26,354 nt of DNA from contig LSSK01000678.1 of NCBI GenBank assembly GCA_001969505.1, forward strand, positions 1-26,354, read 5' to 3'. The notes below the pieces were generated by a model, which worked only from the letters and a program-made list of their open reading frames with translations, ran no database searches and was not told where the DNA came from. Every line of letters starts with the position of its first letter. Positions within the stretch are counted from its first letter, which is position 1. This document shows positions 1 through 9,072 of this stretch, one piece after another. The position numbers and the translations under genes were made by a program. The DNA comes from Zancudomyces culisetae. Lineage: Eukaryota > Kickxellomycota > Harpellomycetes > Harpellales > Legeriomycetaceae.

Positions 1-207
1 TTGCAAATGCAATCAATACATTTCATTTGAGCGGTTGGCATTTAGTCAAGCAATTGTAAATCAGATTCTACAAAGAAAAAAATGAATAGACATTTGAAAG
101 AATGTCACCTTATCCTCCAGCTCCAACTATGTCATGGAAAGGTTCATTGATACTTTCTTGTGCATTTCAATTAACAATAACAAAACACTAAATAGAAATC
201 AATAGAG

Positions 208-2187
208 CTCTTGAATAGTTTGCAAACCAATGCAGAGAATTTGGAGGTTTTGAAAAGGCTTGGAGTCAAGAGCAACGATTCGAGCATTCCAGAGACTACA
301 GAATATATCAATAAAATCGGATATCAGGTAAGAAAGATACTCGTTCAATTCTTGTGTGCAAATTCAAAAACTGGAGCGTAGTGAGGTGGTGTTTCAGAAT
401 TGTGGTAGATTAATGTACGTTTTCCAAAAGCATGGTTTTAACAAAAACTGGTTGAATATGATATAAAATCATGGGAAAATAGATATCAGCACTAAATGAA
501 CTCAATATAATCCATGTTACTGGTACCAAGGGGAAAGGCTCAACCTGTGCTTTTGTTGAAAATATATTGAGAAAGTTTACAGGTGTTGAAGCCCGTAACT
601 ATGAAAAAGATTCTCTTAATACAAAGAGCTTTGAGAAAATAAAAACAGGTCTTTTTACTTCACCACATCTAGTGGAGGTGAGAGAACGGATACGAATAAA
701 TGGGGTCCCATTATCCAAAGATTTGTTTGCAAAATATTTTTTCGAAGTATGGGAGAAACTTTTAGACAAAAATTCAGATGGTACTACTGTACGAAACAAG
801 ATGCCTTCATACTTTAGATTTCTGACTGTGATGGCGTTTCATGTTTTTCTCAGAGAAAAAGTGGATGTTGCCGTATTAGAAGTAGGAATAGGTGGGGAAT
901 ATGACTGTACAAATGTCATAACGAGACCTATAGTTTGTGGAATAGCATCTATCGGAATGGATCATGAAAACATTTTAGGCGATAGTATACAGAAAATTGC
1001 ATGGAATAAGAGTGGAATAATGAAAACAGGAGTGCCTGTATTTACTATACCAACACAAAACCCGTCAGTGATGAAAGTCTTGGCTGAACGTGCCGAAGAA
1101 AAAAAATGCGACCTAAAGGTTGTTCCACTGCTTACGATGAGTGATTTTACCACAACAAAATTGCAGGGCAACCATCAATACGAGAACGCATCGCTTGCTG
1201 TGGCACTGGCCTTTGAATGGCTGAAAAAAGTGAAAATGGTTGGAGAAGGGTATCATATGGGTGGGGGAAGCGCGGCTGAAAGTAAATATTCACGCTTACC
1301 ACCATGGGTGATAGATATACTTGCCAATACGCGATGGCCTGGAAGATCACACAAGTTCGTTATGGATAGATATAAAAATATTACGTGGTACGCTGACGGC
1401 GCCCATACTGTAGAAAGTATTGATGTAAGTACTTTTTTTGTTTTAAAAAGTAAGAGTTTTTTTAATTTAATCATATTTTGATTGTGATGAAATCAAGATA
1501 CTGATCAATGCTGGGCGCTGTTTAAAGGTACAAGAATATGAAATGTAAAGATAAAGTCTAAAGTGTAAAATAAAAATGTAAAATGTAAACCTATAGGCTT
1601 GCCTTTCTTGGTATCACCAGCAAAATAAGGATCAAGAAAAAAAGTGTGTGCTATTATTTAGTCCCGCTGCTGGCAGGGACGCCGGCGTGCTAATCAAGAA
1701 GCTTGTTAGCTGTACACGGGACATTCGCTTTGTTGAAGTTATATTCACACGAAAAATCACAGGAAGACCTGGTAAATCTTAACTTGTAATGCACAAAAAA
1801 AAACTTTGTGTATCTTAAATTTATCACTATTCTTGTCCATCGCTCCCATATTATAAATCACATACTAACTATGGATATTTCTCTTTGATCGTGGCAATGT
1901 ATGATTATTTAGATTCAAAAAACAAGAACGTAAAGGTGGCCGATTCACTATCAGATTTAGAGGGGCTTAAAGAACGCTGGTTGGAGGCTGTACCGGATTT
2001 TGACCCTTCAAAAATAAGTATGTTTACGAATATTCAAGACTCCATCGAGATGATTACAAAAAAGTATGGAAATCCTTCTGAACTCAAGAACATGAAGGAT
2101 AATGAAAATATCGATGTCATAGTTACTGGAAGCCTTCATCTAGTTGGTGGTGTCTTGGATGTGACAAAAACCCCATTAATTTATTGA
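208..2187 (+). CDS. MET7: Folylpolyglutamate synthase (5' end unresolved)
   Basis: This enzyme adds glutamates to tetrahydrofolates with ATP, which retains folates in cytosol and mitochondria. Supported exons are 208-327, 483-1424, 1498-1527, 1621-1771 and 1913-2187 (505 residues), and all phases agree. Visible motifs are LNSLQTNAE near the start, the ATP loop HVTGTKGKGS, TSPHL with VRERIRING, the metal/folate region VGIGGEYDCTN, DGAHT, VLLFSPAAGRD and the C-terminal VTGSLHLVGGVL. All are typical of the eukaryotic FPGS family (about 550-590 residues). The 30-nt exon encodes ILINAGRCLK, which aligns with the family AGRWF segment. A family-atypical insertion of about 18 residues (around 594-648) precedes TGLFTSP. 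The start codon is missing. An open stretch at 2-55 (ending SQAI, then GTAAAT) may be the preceding exon, but it fits one residue short. The last intron carries TACTAAC. It is convergent with the next gene. Confidence 0.93.
1863..1869 (+). promoter_or_regulatory. Canonical intron branch site TACTAAC
   Basis: A perfect TACTAAC lies 43 nt before the TTATTTAG acceptor of the last folylpolyglutamate synthase intron (1772-1912). The donor is GTAAAT, in phase 1, and the spliced codon (G+AT, Asp) keeps the frame. Other introns here carry looser variants such as GCTAAC (3286-3345) or AACTGAT (19071-19162). Confidence 0.7.
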
Positions 2188-2680
2188 TCCGTGAGCCCTC
2201 TCTGACCATCACAATTTCACTTTAACCAACCCTCAGTATTGCAATTCTTGGTATTCATTTTTTTTTTTGGTAACTTTGGATACGTTTGCTCTAACAATGC
2301 GCTCTCTCGGACTTGCATCCACCAAAGAACGCTCTTATTCATAATCTACTGATAGTTGCATGGGACTGTACTGAGTGAAACCCTGATTCGACTTTTGTTT
2401 ATCTTGCAGAAACAAATGAGGCAAGGTCCGCTATGAATAAACTTTTCTTTTTGAGTCATAATAAAATGTCAACCCTGATGCTTTTATTTAAAAGGTTCTT
2501 TGCCAAATTGCGCTTGTAGTGGACTTATATTATATAAACCAGCATCCTCACTTCAGCCCACTTCAAGGTTCCATGCCGTTTGAGTGGTTGATCTGTCAGA
2601 ATGGCCATTATAGCTCCATACTTGTGCTCTTTATTCGGTTAATAAAATTAAAAGGATGAAAAAGAAAAGGTAGTTGCATA
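2188..2680. other. Convergent intergenic region, no gene seen
   Basis: This stretch separates the 3' ends of the folylpolyglutamate synthase (plus) and MICOS (minus) genes. It holds T-rich runs and frequent stops in all frames. I see no RNA gene, repeat or recognisable coding exon. It presumably contains both 3' UTRs. Confidence 0.6.
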
Positions 2681-3780
2681 TTATTTACTATTTGAGAGCG
2701 CATCTCTCAACTGAGATGTTTTTTGCTCAGTAAAAGTCCAAACATATTTTCGATGCCTTAAGATGAGTTTAACCTCGTTTTCTACCTTTTCGTAGCTTTC
2801 TTCACTACCAAGCTTATACCATGTCTTTTTAACCAAACCAGCGGTAGTGTCTGGTAAGAGATATGCCATGCTTCCCACAAACAGTGTTGAGGTGGATAGG
2901 TATCTTTTTACAAGTGATGCTATACGAAGATACGGTTTTCAAAAGCATCAATATACAATTACTTTCCTAATTTTCTAGAAAATATATAAAAGAGACTCGA
3001 TGTATTGGAAAAAGCAGTTACATTTTCTAAAAAGTATGGGACCGCTTAATGTAGCCAAGGAGATGTATAGTGCAGCCGGCATAAAACGCTCAGTATCGGG
3101 AATTGTCGATTTTATTATTTCTATTTGTATTCAGTTGTTATTCATATGTTTAAAGATATATCAAGCGGTAGGCCATGTGGGCAATGAATAAACCAATCAT
3201 CAAAAATTAGCGTATACTTGTATATGTTACCTATGGATTTTTTCTCAAAGGCGATCCATTTTTCAACCATATCCTTTCCACGAATCTAGTCGAGTATTCA
3301 TCACTTGTTAGCTGCAATCAAAACATTAATAGAATATCGCCTTACCATAACCTCTTTGTATAGCCCACATATTTCTTCCCTAATTTTTTTTGAGTAGATG
3401 TCTATTTTCTTGGTTTCTTCATCTGTTCTTCTGGAGATTTTCTGGTTATTACTGTATATGCTCTAAGAAGATACATTTCGTTGTCGAGTCGTGTGTTTTT
3501 ACCACTTTCTTGTTTAGCTGGACAAATGGGTTATACCCGAAAAATGTAAATTAAAAAGAAATAAAAAACAAAAGCAAACAGGACTTACTTTTTTCTCCTC
3601 TTCATCAGCGTGGAGGGTTTTAGACCCTAATCCTATACCTACACCAAGGGGAAGCAATCTGGAAAACCTAGCCACCTTTTAGCATACATAAATGAGATAT
3701 AGTGCGATTCTTACCAACGTAATTTTTTTAATACTAGTTATAAATTCGACTGATACCTTAATAGCGGATAACATATTCAT
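2681..3780 (-). CDS. MICOS complex subunit MIC26/MIC27 (apolipoprotein O-like)
   Basis: This is a mitochondrial inner-membrane protein of the cristae-junction complex MICOS. I rebuilt six exons: complement of 2681-2919, 3022-3120, 3231-3285, 3346-3462, 3589-3675 and 3715-3780, coding for 220 residues with every junction in phase. Fungal MIC26/27 hallmarks appear in order. The N-terminus is basic and presequence-like, followed by a Gly/Leu stretch (LLPLGVGIGLG, about residues 29-39). Next come SIYS at about 52 and a helix ending MVEKWIAFEKKSI (about 96-108). Two hydrophobic segments follow, MPAALYISLATLSGPIL (about 122-138) and LSTSTLFVGSMAYLLP (about 149-164), and then a charged tail. The family pattern 'LLYVGVATLTGSI ... 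YFLPKTSNN' is clearly matched. One intron is only 39 nt (3676-3714), and the intron at 3286-3345 has a GCTAAC branch. MIC26 versus MIC27 cannot be decided by eye. Confidence 0.82.
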
Positions 3781-4452
3781 CCTGTAGTCTGTGGTTCGAT
3801 TTAGGCTTTACTATATTTCTCCTTTGTCAAACAAATAATGAAGTTATATATTAACGTTTTGAAATGTATGAATAAAATTATTTATCTACAAAAAAGTGCT
3901 TTTTTTTATATTTGCGCGTTTCAAGCGTTATCATTAAGGTAATAATTTTTGGGGTTAAACTGAGACCTCTGGTAAATTGACCCAAAAATAGGCGATAAAA
4001 TTTTTATGCTTTTGTTAATTATATGGATTAGCCTTCCAAAAACCTTGAATTTTTTTTCTGTTGCTATAGGTCCCTTTTCAACTCATCAATCATATAGCGT
4101 ACCTAACTATACGAAATAGGTAGAGCAGTACAGGTAAAATGTGGTTTTTTTTGTAATGAAACTTTAATAAGTTCAAGGTCAGCGCAAATTTAATTAACTG
4201 AAGCTAGTGGAAGGGTCGTTTTTGCCCCTTCTAGAGAAATTTCCTTCAAAGCCATCTTATAAATCAATATTTTATTCAACATACTTGGCCTAAATACGTT
4301 TAACTTCAAAACAATATTATAAAAAAGGGTAGTTTATTGCCATCACGCATGCTAATAATGGTGCCATTTGGTAGGTAAACCATGAAAATATACGGCTATA
4401 CTAAGACCATTAAGTTCTCTCCATAGTCTGGTGTCTTGCAAAGTCCAAGTTG
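3781..4452. other. Intergenic region, no gene seen
   Basis: It lies upstream of the MICOS gene and downstream of the unknown minus-strand gene. The sequence is AT-rich with long T runs and has no open frame of interest. It should contain the MICOS promoter and the unknown gene's 3' UTR. I recognise no specific element. Confidence 0.55.
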
Positions 4453-5974
4453 TCAATAGTTATTTAGAATCAGGCTTTCATAGAACTCATAATGTGCTTC
4501 GAATTTTTTCTTTGTACTTTCCCTTAATATCGACTTAGAGTAACTATTCTTTATCATGCTGCAACTTTTGGAAACTTTTGTGAAGCTATTGAGCTCCACA
4601 GAGCTTAAGGAGATCCTGTGAATGCTTAGATCGTCATCTGCAAAAAGTTTATCAATGGGTGCAATCGATATTCTATGTCTCTTTTCATTCCCAAATTCGC
4701 TTGTGTATTTACTAGCATTGAGCTGTGAGCTATACGAGTTCATAGTATCATACGATCTCATCCTGAGATAATCTACAGAGTAATCACACCTTCTACCTAG
4801 TCCAAATGTGATTACAGGGGACAACGGAGTTTGGCCAACATCAACAACACTCACCAAGGTTTCCTGTGGAGAATTGATAAAACTTGCATTTTCGGACTTT
4901 GCAAATAAGTTTTCCTCCAACGAAGACTCTTCTATGTCTGTACTTATTGTTGATAACCTCCACCAAATATTTTTGTGTTTTTCGTCATTAGACCTATCGA
5001 CATCCGCCTTGAAAGCTAGCTTTTTTACTCCTTTTTTGGAACTGATTCTCAAGGCACTGCGTATCCGTTTTGGAGCGATTCTTGAGGTACGTCGAGTGTT
5101 ATTTTGATTCGTCCCAAAAATCGAACTTCTAGTAATCCTCTAGCAAACGGTAGAAGTATAATCATTTATTTTTTAGAGTTGGTGGTAACAACTGTAATAG
5201 TGTTAAAACATCCTTGTGACTTTTTATTGACAAAAAAGTTGGCAAAATCGAGTGTTTAATACATTTATGTTTAACACCTCTTTAACCTTTTTGTCCATCT
5301 AGTTCTTTTTTTTATAAAAAAAAACAGAAAAGAAAAGCATATTTTTCCGTAGCGTGAAAAGTGTAAATGAGAAGACTTACCTTTAGTCCTGACAGTAGAA
5401 TAGATTTACGTTTTTTATATACGGGGGTGTATTGTTTACGTTCTATACCATCCCTCTTTGCCATACACTTGTTTTTAATTACGTTGTTATTCTTTAAAAG
5501 CCGTCGTATTGTCTTTTTGTTACTATTATTATTGTCCACAGTGTAGTGATGTTTTTTTGCATTAAACTCTTGTCCAGCAGGAGCACGCTCATGGAAATTA
5601 ATAATATTACTACTATGAGAATTATTTGTCATAGATTCTAGCTCTTTGACCCTATTACTTAGCCTTTCTATTTCCTTTATCAGATCTCCTCCAGAAATAT
5701 CAGGCAAGTAGTATGACTCTATATTCATTTTATCCTTTGTTATAAACGTAAGTGTGGATTCTGGACGCAATGCTACGACCGGTCTCTTTATTTCATTAAA
5801 GTCGCTCCATCGCTTCTCATCATATATAATGGTGTCGAAGTGCATAGTCTGAGGAGCGTATTGCGTACACTTAATATCTCTTGGCTTAACGCATCCATTT
5901 TCTGCATTCCTTCCACTATCTTCGTTTTCTACTTGCCTTTTGCAGTCAGTAAAAAGAATTCCACAAAAATCCAT
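4453..5974 (-). CDS. Basic protein of unknown function, two exons
   Basis: I do not recognise this protein. Two exons, complement of 4453-5139 and 5381-5974, join in phase 0 across a 241-nt intron (donor GTAAGT, acceptor GCTAG) to give 426 residues. The first ATG is at 5974. There is a short predicted coiled coil at about residues 96-115 (DLIKEIERLSNRVKELESM). A long Lys/Arg/Asn-rich stretch follows, about residues 145-250, including KKTIRRLLKNNN and YKKRKS before the splice and RRTSRIAPKRIRS after it. The C-terminal third is Ser-rich. No signal peptide or membrane segment is evident. The composition would suit a nuclear or nucleic-acid-binding or cytoskeletal protein, but that is inference. 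The open frame also runs past the donor for 22 codons, so intron retention would give a shorter product with a different tail. Confidence 0.68.
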
Positions 5975-6302
5975 TGATGATGCGCGGTTTTAATCGTAAA
6001 AAATGCAAATATCTCTACCTATGATTAGATATTCTTTACAGTATATGCTGTGGTATAATAGCTTGAATTATGCTCAATCTATACAGCCTTTGGGAATACA
6101 CCAGATATATTAAAAAATGTACTTTAATAATGTTTATGTGTTTAGCCGAATGATTTCTGTGTACATGGTTTATATGGGAAATGTGCTAATCGACTTTTTC
6201 TTGATAAACCCAGTAGTGGCTAAATATCTTTTTTCATCACACTTCTTTGCTAAAAACATTTTCCAACTGGGTACCACGTAACTTGCATCTAAAACACATC
6301 AG

Positions 6303-6391
6303 GGATGGGTTTTTTGCACAAACAGGCTCTGATTAAATTTGTACAAAAGGATAAGCTAAGAAATTTGTGCCATTTTTGTGCAAACTCATCC
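6303..6391. repeat. Imperfect inverted repeat
   Basis: GGATGGGTTTTTTGCAC at 6303-6319 faces GTGCAAACTCATCC at 6378-6391. The arms match apart from a few mismatches and an indel in the T run. ATTTGTGCCA occurs directly repeated at 6363-6372 and 6463-6472. This may be a worn short element or chance in AT-rich DNA. No terminal target duplication was recognised. Confidence 0.35.
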
Positions 6392-6674
6392 TTTAGGTAG
6401 ATAATCCACCTGCTTTTGATTATCTATAAATCCAGAGCATCCCTATATATTTAGTTTCCCAGATTTGTGCCAACCTGTAGATCACTCGTAGATTTTATCT
6501 TGTTCTATTTTGCTGATAGTTTTCCTTTATAAAACCCTACTATTAAATGAATGTCTCTTAAATTAATGTGATTCGCGATTTGCATCAATGGTAATCAACA
6601 TGTATGAAAAAATATTGGAATGACTTTCCGATCAGTTAATACTCGAACCTTCTCTATTTCGCTTCTAGCATGTT

Positions 6675-7105
6675 TAAGTGTGAGGTGCACTCCCTCACAA
6701 AAAAAGAACGACTATGATACTATAAAGGCGTAGACATATTCTTATTGATTATTCTACAATGCATGATTTTTTGGGTGTGATATCACACTATTTGCCTTTA
6801 ACATATCCGGTGTATAAAGTTGATCCACTACAGCTTGCCTTTAAACCGATAGAAACCTACCACCTCACACTATTTGTTCCACATGCGACACACCACATGC
6901 CAGTTTAGAAAAACACATCTTTTTTTTTTTTGTAAAAACCAGTAATATCTATAGTACTAAAAGGTGTGAAAAGCGGGTGTGTGTAGGTCGGGTATACACT
7001 AATCTAATAAACAAACACTTATACATCACATGAAGATAGCACAGTCCCGATAAACGCATTTAGATTTAAATAGGACCTTCCTTTCGTTTGATGTGACGGG
7101 TGTGA
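6675..7105. promoter_or_regulatory. Cluster of GGTGTGA/TCACACC-type motifs with a 14-bp palindrome
   Basis: GTGTGATATCACAC at 6775-6788 is a perfect palindrome. Related copies nearby are GTGTGAGG with an opposing CCTCAC (6678-6698), CACCTCACAC (6861-6870), AGGTGTGA (6962-6969) and GGGTGTGA (7098-7105). TCACACTATTTG occurs twice (6783 and 6866). AGGTGTGA equals the T-box half-site known from animals and some early-diverging fungi, but which protein binds here is unknown. The cluster sits 0.7-1.1 kb upstream of the unknown minus-strand gene and just beyond the 3' end of HIT1. Confidence 0.35.
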
Positions 7106-7171
7106 AGAAATACCCAAAAATACGGTGAGAAAATGGCGAAATTCTAGAGAAAGCAAGAATACCCCGTATTC

Positions 7172-8051
7172 TTAGCTACATATTCGTGAATTGGTGATTT
7201 TTAGTAAGTGCTCTGAAAGTAACTCAAACTCTTGACCTCTTTCCCGTAAACTCCTTATAGAGCCCAATGGGTCGGCGCTGGTTAAAACATATTTTATACA
7301 TTCTCTAATTTCCGGCTTGCGCAGCATTGTCTTTAACTCTACCGATGTATCTAATAAATCAAAATTACATTTTAAAGATTTGCAAAAAAAGATATAGGAT
7401 ATTTCTTATGCCCCTCTTTGTGACAAGAAGAATGTAAAAGCGTGCAGTAAATTTTTTTTAGAAATACCTAATTTCGAAAGCATCTCTTGACTTAAAAACA
7501 TTCCATCGTTTTCTGGTACGCTAGCATCTAATATAGCAGCTATCTTCTCTCGGTTTACCACATATCCGGTTCTTCCTAATATTAAAGAATTTAGATAAAA
7601 TTATGCTGGTCAGAAAGGATTTCATCTCGAAAAATATTAATATTCTTTATCATACCTAACTTTGTGTCAAGATTTGCTGAGCATGGGATTTCTACAAAAA
7701 AATACACTTGATAATTGGGGGTTTTCTTCTTTTCTATTGTCATGATGTTTAAAAGTCGTATAAATGGGGGGGGGATGCTACCTTTATGTTTCTTGAAGCA
7801 GTTTACAGAGCAGCTATTTATTTTTTATAAAGTATCAATATAAATCTCATAGAATTCTTACTCATTATTCAATATGTATTCAAAAAGATATAGTTTGTTT
7901 GTAAGAGCATAGTAACGTGGAGAAAAAAAGAGAGGTGAAAATTCTTGAAAAGAATAAAATCAACTTACTAAAATATCTCGCAGGTGCCACATCTGTATTT
8001 TTTATCATTCACACCACAGATTTTACATTTGGGTACAACTCTTTTATCCAT
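7172..8051 (-). CDS. HIT1: HIT-type zinc-finger protein, HIT1/ZNHIT3 family
   Basis: Hit1/ZNHIT3 works with Rsa1/NUFIP in assembly of box C/D snoRNPs in the nucleus. I rebuilt five exons: complement of 7172-7350, 7468-7575, 7656-7691, 7782-7813 and 7969-8051 (145 residues; human ZNHIT3 has 155). All phases fit. The zinc finger is complete, with ligands C9, C12, C21, C24, C29, C33, H37 and C42, including KYRCGTC and YCSVNCFKKHKEIPC. It is split by two introns, so one exon is 32 nt and the next 36 nt. The C-terminal part (LSQEMLSKL ... LKTMLRKPEIRECIKYVL) matches the ZNHIT3 tail pattern 'LxxLxxSxxLRxLLxxPxLRxLM'. The donor GTAGCA of the 7692-7781 intron is unusual, but the frame and the missing Cys ligand require it. 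The gene is divergent from the mannosyltransferase gene. Confidence 0.85.
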
Positions 8052-9072
8052 GTTTTTTTTCCGAAAAATGAAGGATTGTTGCTTATTCACTATTCAGGTT
8101 ATGTATATTTTGTATCCACAATAAAAGGAAGTGCAATTGAAGTATTCCAGCAATTCTTGATCAGAACTGTATTTTATAGAACAATCTTACAAGCTTTGTA
8201 ATGTTATTGGCTACAAAATTCTTTTAGCTTTGAAAAAGTGAAATACAAACTATTCGCAAATAAACTTTGTAAAATGTTTAAAGCTATTTGAGTTGGAAGA
8301 TGAGGAGGGAGTAAATACACTTTTGTTTAAAATAAGTGACATAAGTTTTACAATGACCGTGTCTAGGGCCAAAATTAAATCACATTAACGACTCTGCTTG
8401 TAATAATCCTAGAGCTGTCTTACTTTTTATCACAACGAGAAGATAAAACAACCAGGCCAGCGAGTGTGTATATTAATACAGCTTTTGGAATAAAGAAATT
8501 TTAGCGAAAAAAAGTTGAAGGTTATGCTTTAACACTAGTAATCAACCAATCAATAGAGTGGTTATCTTAAACAGGGAGACTCTTATGCAATTGGTATATA
8601 GACTCAAGCTTTGCAGCTACCCAAACCAGTTTCTAAATGTAGTCATAAAAAAAGTAGTAACTCGTATAGTTGAGTGTGTTAATATGAGGGGTAGTGGTAA
8701 ATAATTAACTTTATGCTGCAGGATTAGATTTATCCGCCAACTTCCAATTGTTGAACCAATGTTTTGAGCCTAATTAAATTGAAACTGTTTTCAATATATT
8801 TTTAATCAAACAGATGACCAATGATGGTGGTTAAAAAAAATGTTAATGCTATGTCAAAGCCAACAATTACAATGTAAAATGGTGTTGAACTTTGAATTAG
8901 AAAAAAAAAATACAGATATAAAAAGAAGTCATTATGGACCGCTCTTCTACACCCTTTTAATGCCTTGACCTTTAAGTGCTAGCCTGTATTTTAAACATAT
9001 ATATAACTCGAACAACTCCTGCGTTGTAAAGTCAAACAACTCAAGAAAGTCGTATATTTTGGAGGAAGAAGA
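8052..9072. other. Divergent promoter region
   Basis: About 1.0 kb separates the start codons of HIT1 (minus) and the mannosyltransferase (plus), so it should hold both promoters. I see no coding exon; frames are closed by frequent stops. Apart from the TATA-like box near 9000, I recognise no element. Confidence 0.5.
8998..9006 (+). promoter_or_regulatory. Putative TATA box of the mannosyltransferase gene
   Basis: TATATATAA lies 67 nt upstream of the ATG at 9073. This is inferred from sequence and distance only; in AT-rich DNA it could be chance. Confidence 0.4.

Larger units (their letters stand above)
5975..7171. other. Intergenic region, upstream of unknown gene
   Basis: This is 1.2 kb between two minus-strand genes. 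I see no coding exon or RNA gene. It carries two structured stretches that are listed separately: an imperfect inverted repeat at 6303-6391 and a cluster of GGTGTGA-type motifs at 6675-7105. The remainder is plain AT-rich sequence. Confidence 0.55.

Noticed and set aside
1498-1527. Frameshift in folylpolyglutamate synthase (alternative reading QCWALFK)
   Set aside because: The phase-0 reading NAGRCLK also aligns with the family AGRWF segment and keeps all exons in frame, so no frameshift is needed.
3000-3191. 63-codon plus-strand frame
   Set aside because: It is antisense to a MICOS exon and intron, and the minus-strand reading matches a known family.
7917-8201. 94-codon plus-strand open frame with hydrophobic content
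   Set aside because: It overlaps antisense the first exon of HIT1, whose complete zinc-finger motif and in-phase introns are far better supported.
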